Shown one piece after another: positions 1-5,738 of a DNA stretch of 8,824 nucleotides (positions are counted from its first letter, which is position 1; each line of letters starts with the position of its first letter). This DNA is from DATJBC01 sp035515515 (GTDB lineage Bacteria > Actinomycetota > Acidimicrobiia > Acidimicrobiales > UBA8190). The DNA is taken from assembly GCA_035515515.1 (NCBI GenBank), contig DATJBC010000147.1:1-8824 (forward strand). The letters run 5' to 3'. The notes under the pieces were generated by a model, which worked only from the letters and a program-made list of their open reading frames with translations, had not been told where the DNA came from and ran no database searches. The position numbers and the translations under genes were made by a program.

Positions 1-284
1 TGCTCGTCGGGCACGCCGCCCTTGGCCCGGGCCGCCGCCGCGGCGTCGTCGGGGCTCGTGCCGATGCCCTCCCGGCTGTAGAGGTTGGGGCAGACGGCCA
101 GGTACCCCTGCGCCGCGAACCGCCGGGTGATCTCCTTGGTGGGTTCGTCGTAGCCGGGCATGTGGTGGATGACCACGACACCTCCGTAGCGGGCGCCGCC
201 GGTCGGCTCCGCCAGGTACGCCTCCAGCTCGGCCCCGCCGTGGCCGGTGAGCCTGATGGTGCCGGCGCGCATGTCGATTGTCAT
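1..284 (-). CDS. Dienelactone hydrolase family protein (N-terminal part, runs off the left edge)
   Basis: This is the first 94 codons of an alpha/beta-hydrolase of the dienelactone hydrolase (DLH) family; the rest lies beyond base 1. What is visible is the family's N-terminal core: a strand with the nucleotide-independent pattern GGVVVIHHMPGYDEPTK (residues about 34-50), then a helix and a second strand, GYLAVCPNLYSREG (60-73), which matches the typical 'GY.A..P.LY' segment. The catalytic Cys/Ser, Asp and His of the family would be downstream and cannot be seen. The ATG at 284 is supported by a purine-rich Shine-Dalgarno sequence 6 nt upstream; an in-frame ATG at codon 5 has no comparable site. 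At the place where classical DLH carries a structural/catalytic Glu (QE.FG) this protein has His41, so the substrate may not be dienelactone. No signal peptide is visible, so it is probably cytoplasmic. It is divergent from the lipoprotein gene on the right. Confidence 0.82.
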   Translation of the reverse strand, partial: MTIDMRAGTIRLTGHGGAELEAYLAEPTGGARYGGVVVIHHMPGYDEPTKEITRRFAAQGYLAVCPNLYSREGIGTSPDDAAAAARAKGGVPDE

Positions 285-290
285 GGGCGT

Positions 291-300
291 TCCTCTCTCC
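291..300 (-). promoter_or_regulatory. Ribosome binding site of the DLH-family gene
   Basis: On the minus strand this reads GGAGAGAGGA and ends 6 nt before the ATG at 284. It decides between that ATG and an in-frame ATG four codons later. Confidence 0.6.
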
Positions 301-322
301 GTCGACGGTCATGTCAGCGCCA

Positions 323-341
323 CGGTCGTGTTGTCCGACCG
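323..341. repeat. Inverted repeat, possible operator
   Basis: Perfect 6-bp arms CGGTCG and CGACCG are separated by 7 nt (TGTTGTC), making a 19-bp partial palindrome. It lies about 40 bp upstream of the DLH-family start codon, in the divergent region shared with the lipoprotein gene. Size and symmetry would suit a dimeric repressor site, but CG-rich arms arise easily by chance in this genome, and no regulator gene is adjacent within the window. Confidence 0.3.
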
Positions 342-354
342 GGCCCCGGCCGGT

Positions 355-372
355 CGAGCGGTGCCCCGCTCG
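355..372. repeat. Perfect hairpin-forming inverted repeat in the divergent intergenic region
   Basis: Seven-base arms CGAGCGG and CCGCTCG are separated by the 4-nt loop TGCC. It sits 14 bp from the preceding inverted repeat, between the divergent DLH-family and lipoprotein genes. It could be an operator, or a hairpin in the leader of either transcript. There is no T-run on either side, so it is unlikely to be an intrinsic terminator. Confidence 0.3.
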
Positions 373-569
373 GGCGCACGGCTCGGTATTGTCGCAAATC
401 GCGCCGGGCGCGGGCATGTGGGGGGGCGCACGACCCCGGCCCGGGCGGCCCCGCCGGTGCCCGGCACGCGGGACCAATGGCTCTGGTGGCCCGCCGAGGG
501 CCGACCGGACAATGGCACTGCATGCACGCGATCGGTGGTCGTCGCCACGTACGGGCCGCCAGGGGGCCG

Positions 570-1493
570 GTGCTCCGGCGGACGCTCTTGGCGTCGGTTG
601 TGACCGCGGGGGCGCTGGCCCTGGGGCTGAGCGCATGCGGGTCGACGACGCCCGCCGGCCGGCCGCACGCGCCGAGCAGCTCGACGTCGTCGGCGGCCTC
701 GACGACGAGCGCCCCCGCCACGAGGGCCCCCTCCACCACGGCGTCCTCGGCCACGACCGGGACGGCTCCAGCGGCCCCCACGACGTCGTTGCTCGTCTAT
801 TTCCTGCGGGGCGCCTACCTGGGCGTGGCCCGGGTCGAGGTGCCGTCGACGACGGCCGTCGGGAAGGCGTCGGTCGACGCCCTCCTGGCCGGCCCGGGAG
901 ACGCCCAGCGCGCCGCCGGCCTGTCCAGCGCCGTCCCCGCCGGCGCGCGCCTCGTGGGCCTGCGCATCTCGTCGGGCACGGCCACCGCTGACTTCAACGC
1001 GGCCTACGCCACGGCCGCATCGCCGGCCAGCGAGTTGCAGCGCGTCGCCGAGGTCGTCTTCACGTTGACACAGTTCCCCACCGTCAGCCGGGTCCTGTTC
1101 CAGGTGGACGGCGTGACGCCCGCTGTGTTCGGGAGCGGCGCCGTCGATCTCGCCCGGCCCCTCGGCCGCCACGACGTCCTGGGGGCCGTGCCCGCCATAC
1201 TCCTCGAGCATCCGGCCGTCGGCGACGCCCTGCACGGGTCGCTGCACCTGACGGGCATCGCCAACGTGTTCGAGGCGCAGTTCCGGGCCGAGCTGATCGA
1301 CGGGGCCGGCCACGTGCTCGTCGACGGGCCCGTCCATGCCAGCGCCGGTTCGGGCACGTGGGGAGGCTTCGACACGACCTTCCGCTTCACCGTCCGGGAC
1401 ACGACGACCGGAACGCTCAAGGTCTACGCTCGGTCAATGAAAGACGGCTCGCCCATCGACGAGGTCGACCTGCACCTGCCGGTCGGCCCGTAG
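570..1493 (+). CDS. GerMN/Gmad2-domain lipoprotein, secreted and membrane-anchored
   Basis: A 307-residue predicted lipoprotein. From the GTG at 570 the protein opens with a textbook lipoprotein signal: MLRR, a hydrophobic stretch (residues 5-20) and the lipobox LSAC, with Cys23 as the lipidated residue. A Ser/Thr/Ala/Pro-rich linker follows (about 24-72). Next comes a GerMN domain (about 74-185; LLVYFLRG, VDALLAGPG, ADFNAAY, VSRVLFQVDG), then a Gmad2 immunoglobulin-like domain (about 208-302; HPAVGDALHGSLHLTGIANVFEAQ up to a final DEVDLHLP). These domains were named in spore germination proteins but are common in extracytoplasmic lipoproteins of non-sporulating actinobacteria; the role is probably binding or scaffolding at the cell surface. 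GTG 570 is preferred because the n-region is then normal and AGGGGG lies 3 nt upstream. In-frame ATGs at 477 and 522 would add a long Arg-rich tail and lack a convincing site. Its stop overlaps the ABC ATPase start, so the two are probably co-translated. Confidence 0.82.
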   Translation: MLRRTLLASVVTAGALALGLSACGSTTPAGRPHAPSSSTSSAASTTSAPATRAPSTTASSATTGTAPAAPTTSLLVYFLRGAYLGVARVEVPSTTAVGKASVDALLAGPGDAQRAAGLSSAVPAGARLVGLRISSGTATADFNAAYATAASPASELQRVAEVVFTLTQFPTVSRVLFQVDGVTPAVFGSGAVDLARPLGRHDVLGAVPAILLEHPAVGDALHGSLHLTGIANVFEAQFRAELIDGAGHVLVDGPVHASAGSGTWGGFDTTFRFTVRDTTTGTLKVYARSMKDGSPIDEVDLHLPVGP

Positions 1494-2434
1494 TGGGCAC
1501 GCCGGCAGGCTTCCTGCGCTGCGACTCGGTCAGCAAGAGCTTCGACGGCCGGGTGGCGGTGGACGCCGTCAGCTTCGAGATGGGGCGCGGTGAGGTCTAC
1601 GGCCTGCTCGGCCCCAACGGGGCGGGCAAGACCACCACGATCAAGATGGTGTGCGGACTCATCGAGCCCGACGGCGGCGCGATCACCGTCGACGGGCGCT
1701 CCTCGCGCGACCTCGCAGCCCGGAGCCTGGTGGGTTACGTCCCCCAGGAGGTCGCCCTGTACCCCGATCTGACGGCTGCGGAGAACCTCTCGTTCTTCTG
1801 CCGCCTCTACGGCCTACGGGGGCGCGTGGCGGACGAGCGCGTGCGCGAGGCGCTGGAGCTCACCGACCTGGCCGACCGCCGTGACGACCGCGTGGACGCG
1901 TTCTCCGGCGGGATGAAGCGGCGCCTCAACATCGCCGCGGGCCTGCTCCACCACCCCGCCTTGCTCGTGCTCGACGAGCCCACGGTGGGGGTCGACCCCC
2001 AGAGCCGCCACGCCATCCTCGAGCGGGTGGGTGCGTTCAAGCGCGCCGGGATGGCCGTGCTGTACACCACGCACTACATGGAGGAGGCCGAGCGGGTGTG
2101 CGACCGGGTGGGGATCGTGGACCATGGAAAGATGATCGCCGAGGGCACCCGGAGGGAGCTCGTGGCGCAGCTCGGCGAGAAGGACACCATCGACCTGAGC
2201 GCCGTGGGGAACCTCGAGGAGCTCGCCCACACGCTGCGGGGCGTGCCCGGTGTCGAGCAGGCGGCGGTGGCCGACGGGCGGATCCACCTGCTCACCAGCG
2301 ACGGCCGGAGCGTGCTCCCGCTGCTCATCGAGGCGGCGGGGCGGCTCCAGGTGGAGATCAGCAGCGTCGACATCAGCGAGGCCAACCTGGAGGCGGTGTT
2401 CCTGCACCTCACGGGCACGGCGCTGCGGGAGTGA
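1493..2434 (+). CDS. ABC transporter ATP-binding protein (ABC-2 export type)
   Basis: A 313-residue ATPase that would drive the two membrane proteins encoded just downstream. All ABC motifs are present in order: Walker A GPNGAGKT (residues 40-47), Q-loop Gln85 (GYVPQEVALYPDLTAAENL), signature FSGGMKRRL (138-145), Walker B LLVLDE (157-162), D-loop and H-loop His194 (YTTHYMEEAE). The region after about 225 is the C-terminal extension usual in DrrA/NatA/YbhF-like exporters (DUF4162 type), which is thought to be regulatory. The GTG at 1493 uses the last base of the lipoprotein's TAG (TAGTG). It is chosen because the next residues lead directly into the family's first strand (LRCDSVSKSFDGRVAVDAVSF); the frame stays open upstream, but only through the lipoprotein gene. 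No clear Shine-Dalgarno is seen, consistent with translational coupling. The transported substrate cannot be predicted. Confidence 0.93.
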   Translation: MGTPAGFLRCDSVSKSFDGRVAVDAVSFEMGRGEVYGLLGPNGAGKTTTIKMVCGLIEPDGGAITVDGRSSRDLAARSLVGYVPQEVALYPDLTAAENLSFFCRLYGLRGRVADERVREALELTDLADRRDDRVDAFSGGMKRRLNIAAGLLHHPALLVLDEPTVGVDPQSRHAILERVGAFKRAGMAVLYTTHYMEEAERVCDRVGIVDHGKMIAEGTRRELVAQLGEKDTIDLSAVGNLEELAHTLRGVPGVEQAAVADGRIHLLTSDGRSVLPLLIEAAGRLQVEISSVDISEANLEAVFLHLTGTALRE

Positions 2435-2437
2435 GCC

Positions 2438-3607
2438 GTGCGCGCCGCTCTGGTCATCGCCCGCAAGGACCTGCGCCAACGCGTGCGCGACCGCTCCGCC
2501 ATCATCCTCGGGCTGGTCGCCCCCGTGGCGATCGCCGCGCTGATGAGCCTGGCGTTCAACGGCGCCGACACGTTCCATTTCACGCTCGGGCTCGTCGACC
2601 AGGACCACGGCCCGGTGGCCACGGCGCTCCGCCAGAACCTCGAGCTTCCGGCGTTGCGGCGCATCGTCACCCTCAAGGTCTTGGACAGTGAGGCGCAGGC
2701 GCGCGAGGAGGTCCGCAGCCAGCGGGTCGCCGCGGCCCTGGTGATTCCGCCCGGGTTCTCGGCGGCCGCCACCAGCAGCGCGTCGTCGGCCCTCCACACC
2801 CTGAGTAGCGTCAACAACACGATCGCCGCGGACGTCAGCCGCTCGATCGCCTCTTCGTTCGTCGCCCAGATCAACGCCGACCGGCTGTCGGTCGCCACGG
2901 CGATCGCCTCGGGGTCGCCCACGTCGCGTGCGGCTGTGCTGGCCGCCGCCGCCACCGACCTGCGCATTCCCGAGCAGCTCGTCCAGCGCCCGCTCGGCGC
3001 GCACCCTGTCAAGGTCGTGAGCTACTACGCACCCGCCATGGCCATCCTGTTCCTGTTCTTCACGATCAGCTTCTCGTCGCGGAGCTTCTTCGCGGAGCGG
3101 GCCCAGGGGTTGATCGAGCGCCTGCGGGCCGCCCCCGTCCACCCCGCCGAGATCCTGCTCGGCAAGGTGCTGTCGGTCTTCGTCTTCGGCGTCGCCAGCC
3201 TGGGGATGGTCTGGCTGGTCACGGCGGCGGCCTTCGGGGCGGACTGGGGCGCTCCGGCGGCGGCCGGGCTCGTGTGCGCCTCGTTGGTCGTCGCCACGGT
3301 CTGCCTGACCGCACTGGTGATCGGCCTGGCGCGCACGCAGCGCCAGGCGGAGGGCATCGCCTCGGCGGTCGTCTTCATCCTCGCCCTGGTGGGGGGGAAC
3401 TTCGTGTTCATCTCGACCGCACCCTCGGTGATGCGGCGGCTGGCCCTGTTCACGCCCAACGGCTGGGCGCTGCGGGCCTTCACCGACCTGTCGACCACGG
3501 GCGGCGGCCTGCACACCGTGGCCGTGCCCGTGCTCGCCATCCTGGCCTTCAGCGGTGTCGTGGGGGCGGCCGCCGTGCGCCTCGCCTACCGGGCGGTGAC
3601 GGCGTGA
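2438..3607 (+). CDS. ABC-2 type transporter permease, first subunit
   Basis: A 389-residue integral membrane protein with the ABC-2 exporter layout. An amphipathic N-terminus (ARKDLRQRVRDRSA) is followed by a first transmembrane helix (about 22-40), a large extracytoplasmic domain (about 42-195), and then five more helices (about 196-214, 243-266, 275-298, 308-326 and 361-381). The segment RSFFAERAQGLIERLRAAPVHPAEIL (about 215-240) is the cytoplasmic coupling motif typical of this family, and FTPNGWALRAFTDL (338-351) is the characteristic stretch before the last helix. The GTG at 2438 follows the ATPase stop by 3 nt and has GGGAG at 2427-2431 with a 6-nt spacing. With the ATPase and the second permease it probably forms a heteromeric exporter (DrrABC- or YbhFSR-like arrangement) for a drug, lipid or other hydrophobic compound. 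The specific substrate is not inferable. Confidence 0.9.
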   Translation: MRAALVIARKDLRQRVRDRSAIILGLVAPVAIAALMSLAFNGADTFHFTLGLVDQDHGPVATALRQNLELPALRRIVTLKVLDSEAQAREEVRSQRVAAALVIPPGFSAAATSSASSALHTLSSVNNTIAADVSRSIASSFVAQINADRLSVATAIASGSPTSRAAVLAAAATDLRIPEQLVQRPLGAHPVKVVSYYAPAMAILFLFFTISFSSRSFFAERAQGLIERLRAAPVHPAEILLGKVLSVFVFGVASLGMVWLVTAAAFGADWGAPAAAGLVCASLVVATVCLTALVIGLARTQRQAEGIASAVVFILALVGGNFVFISTAPSVMRRLALFTPNGWALRAFTDLSTTGGGLHTVAVPVLAILAFSGVVGAAAVRLAYRAVTA

Positions 3608-4761
3608 CCCCGATCGCCATCGCCAAGGCCTCCCTGCAGCGCGTGGTCCGGGACCGGCGCGCCCTGTTCTTCATGATCGCCCTGCCGATCCTCGTCATCA
3701 TCATCATCGGAGCCACCGTGCGTGGCTACAACCGGTTCTCGGTCGGCGTCGTCGACCTCGGATCGGGCCGGGCCGGGCACGATCTCGTCGCCGCCCTGGC
3801 CGACAGCAGCGACCTCACCGTCCACGCCTACCGGTCGACGGCCTCGGCCACCACAGCGGTCGCCCGCGGCGAGGTGAGCCTGGCCCTCGTCCTGCCGGCG
3901 TCCATGGACGCCGGCCTCAGGGCCGGTCGCAGCGTGGCCGTCACCGCCTTGACCGAGGAGGCGAGCACCACCCAGGAGGCCGCCTACAACGCGGTGGCGT
4001 CGGTGGTGGCGTCCCAGGGGAGCAGGCTCCAGGCGGCGCGCTTCGCCACGTCGGTCCAGGGCGGGACCCTCGACCAGAACCTGAGCCGGGCGGCGTCGCT
4101 CGAGGCCCGGGTGCCCGTCGTGGCGGTCGAGACCCTCCAGGTGGACGCCCGTTCGAACACCCTCCCGGAGGGCTTCAGCTACAGCACGCCGACGATGCTC
4201 GTCCTCTTCGTCTTCATCAACACGCTCACGGGTGCGGCCAGCATCATCGAGACCCGCAGGCTCGGCATGTACGAGCGCATGAGCGTGGCGCCCGTGCGTC
4301 CCCGGGCCATCGTGGCGGGGGAGGCCATGAGCCTGGTCACGCTGTCACTCCTCCAGGCCCTGCTGATCGTGGGCACGGGCGCGTTGCTCTTCGGGGTGTC
4401 GTGGGGAGACCCGCTCGCCGCCGCCACGCTCGTCGTGCTGTGGGCGGTGGTCGCCGCGGGCGTCGGGTTGCTGGCGGGGACGCTGTTCCGGAGCCCGGAG
4501 CAGGCGAGCGCCCTCGGCCCCACGCTCGGCATCCTCTTCGGCATGCTGGGCGGCTGCATGTGGCCGCTCAGCATCGTGAGCCCCGCCGTGCGCGCCATCG
4601 GGCACGCCACGCCTCACGCCTGGGCGGTCGACGCCTGGACCGCCCTCATCGCCCGGGGTGCGGGCTTCGCCGGGATCGCCACGGACCTCGCCGTGCTCGT
4701 GGCCTTCGCCGTGGCGCTGATGGCCCTGGCGACCTGGCGCCTCGGCCGGCGCCTGGTCTGA
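3604..4761 (+). CDS. ABC-2 type transporter permease, second subunit
   Basis: A 385-residue membrane protein paralogous to the preceding gene. It has the same order: a basic N-terminus (KASLQRVVRDRRALFF), helix 1 (about 21-38, very rich in Ile), an extracytoplasmic domain (about 42-195), then helices at about 196-214, 240-264, 271-293, 304-322 and 357-378. The coupling segment is ETRRLGMYERMSVAPVRPRAIV (216-237), and ATPHAWAVDAWTALI (335-349) is the family motif before the last helix. The GTG at 3604 overlaps the upstream TGA by 4 nt (GTGA), so translation is likely coupled and the two permeases would be made in equal amounts as a heterodimer. The frame is open further upstream, but that stretch lies inside the first permease gene and gives no membrane-protein sequence, so this start is preferred. 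It is the last gene of the exporter unit; a 110-nt spacer follows. Confidence 0.9.
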   Translation: MTPIAIAKASLQRVVRDRRALFFMIALPILVIIIIGATVRGYNRFSVGVVDLGSGRAGHDLVAALADSSDLTVHAYRSTASATTAVARGEVSLALVLPASMDAGLRAGRSVAVTALTEEASTTQEAAYNAVASVVASQGSRLQAARFATSVQGGTLDQNLSRAASLEARVPVVAVETLQVDARSNTLPEGFSYSTPTMLVLFVFINTLTGAASIIETRRLGMYERMSVAPVRPRAIVAGEAMSLVTLSLLQALLIVGTGALLFGVSWGDPLAAATLVVLWAVVAAGVGLLAGTLFRSPEQASALGPTLGILFGMLGGCMWPLSIVSPAVRAIGHATPHAWAVDAWTALIARGAGFAGIATDLAVLVAFAVALMALATWRLGRRLV

Positions 4762-4767
4762 GCCCGG

Positions 4768-4791
4768 CACCCGGAGCCGCCCCGACGGGTG
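4768..4791 (+). terminator. Inverted repeat just after the exporter operon, possible terminator
   Basis: Arms CACCCG (4768-4773) and CGGGTG (4786-4791) are separated by 12 nt and begin 7 nt after the second permease's stop. The position suits transcript ending, but there is no T-run, so an intrinsic terminator is not demonstrated. Confidence 0.22.
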
Positions 4792-4831
4792 ATCCTCGTC
4801 CCGCCTGGGTAAGGGGGTGCCAGGTTCGAGA

Positions 4832-4846
4832 GGCCTGCCCCAGGCC
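4832..4846 (+). other. Perfect stem-loop in the spacer ahead of the MgtC-family gene
   Basis: A 6-bp stem GGCCTG/CAGGCC closes a 3-nt loop (CCC), 25 nt before the predicted GTG start at 4872. It could end the exporter transcript or form part of the 5' leader of the MgtC-family gene. No U-run follows, and the sequence does not allow a choice between the two. Confidence 0.3.
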
Positions 4847-4871
4847 CGGGAGTCCGGTTCGGCGAGCGTAT

Positions 4872-5672
4872 GTGCACCTGTGGATCAGCGTTCGGGCCGT
4901 GGCTCCCGTGAGCGCGGCCCCGTGGCAGCTGCCGGGGGCGATAACCCCCAACCCCGAAGGGTGGCTCCAGGTCGGCGAGCTCGTCCTCGCCCTCGGGCTC
5001 TCCGCGCTCATCGGCGTCGAGCGCGAGATCAGGCAGAAGAGCGCCGGGCTGCGGACCCACACGCTGGTCGGGGTGGGCGCCGCGCTCTTCATGCTCATCA
5101 GCAAGTACGGCTTCGCCGACGTCCTGTTGAGCCAGAAGGTCGTGCTCGACCCGTCGCGGGTGGCCGCCCAGATCGTGACGGGCGTCGGCTTCCTCGGTGC
5201 CGGGCTCATCTTCGTGCGCCGCGACTCGGTCCGGGGGCTCACCACGGCTGCGTCGATCTGGGTGACGGCTGCCATCGGCGCGGGCGCCGGGGCGGGGCTG
5301 CCGGTCCTCGCCACGGTGGCGACGGCCATCTACTTCGTGGTGGCCACCGGCTTCTCCTGGGTCGGCTCCCGCCTCCCGCTGTCGTCCACGGCCATCTCCA
5401 TGCTGCGGGTCCGCTACCCCGACGGCAAGGGTGTGCTGCGCGAGCTGCTCCAGGTGGCCACGGCGAGCGGCTTCGTCATCGACGAGGTGTCCACCGAGGT
5501 GCTGGGGCACCGCCACCGCGACGGTTCCGACGGAGCCGGGCCGGGCGCCACGGTCGAGGTGACGCTGCACGTGCACGGCAAGGCCTCGGTCAACGACCTG
5601 GCGGCGGCGCTCTCGGAGATCGGCGGGGTCGACGCCGTGGTGGCCGGGGACGTGCACGCCATCGACGAGTAG
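4872..5672 (+). CDS. MgtC/SapB family membrane protein
   Basis: A 266-residue protein of the MgtC/SapB family, inner-membrane proteins linked to magnesium limitation, acid stress and, in Salmonella, control of the F1Fo ATPase. The signature region is well preserved: ALGLSALIGVERE (40-52), AGLRTHTLVGVGAALFMLIS (58-77), DPSRVAAQIVTGVGFLGAG (93-111) and RGLTTAASIWVTAAIGAGAGAG (121-142). About four to five transmembrane helices span residues 33-165. A soluble C-terminal domain (about 175-262) with an ACT-like pattern follows, containing a His/Gly/Asp-rich loop at 212-225. Three in-frame GTGs (4872, 4899, 4908) could start it. 4872 is chosen because GGCGAG lies 5 nt upstream, but the evidence is weak and the first about 15 residues are uncertain; no usable ATG precedes the first helix. 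It lies 110 nt after the exporter operon in the same direction and may be read through or have its own promoter. Confidence 0.88.
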   Translation: MHLWISVRAVAPVSAAPWQLPGAITPNPEGWLQVGELVLALGLSALIGVEREIRQKSAGLRTHTLVGVGAALFMLISKYGFADVLLSQKVVLDPSRVAAQIVTGVGFLGAGLIFVRRDSVRGLTTAASIWVTAAIGAGAGAGLPVLATVATAIYFVVATGFSWVGSRLPLSSTAISMLRVRYPDGKGVLRELLQVATASGFVIDEVSTEVLGHRHRDGSDGAGPGATVEVTLHVHGKASVNDLAAALSEIGGVDAVVAGDVHAIDE

Positions 5673-5679
5673 CGCCGGG

Positions 5680-5699
5680 CCGGACGCCCGTGCGTCGGG
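5680..5699. terminator. Hairpin in the convergent junction, possible bidirectional terminator
   Basis: A stem GGACGC paired with GCGTC plus flanking CC/GG, with one mismatch and a CCGT loop, lies between the stop codons of the converging MgtC-family and aldehyde dehydrogenase genes (66 nt apart). A terminator is expected here for both transcripts. There is no T-run in either direction, so the call rests on position and a short stem only. Confidence 0.3.
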
Positions 5700-5738
5700 G
5701 CACGCCGTCGGCGGTCTGTGGCCCGGGAAGGGGAGGGC

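Noticed and set aside
162..569. A longer N-terminal version of the GerMN/Gmad2 lipoprotein starting at 162, 477 or 522
   Set aside because: From 162 it would overlap the DLH-family gene on the other strand, and all versions place a long Arg-rich tail before the lipoprotein signal. The GTG at 570 gives a normal signal peptide. The 522 start cannot be fully excluded.
1814..3514. A 566-codon open frame on the minus strand opposite the ATPase and first permease
   Set aside because: Composition is Arg/Asp/Gly/Gln-rich with no domain, and it lies opposite genes with complete family motifs.
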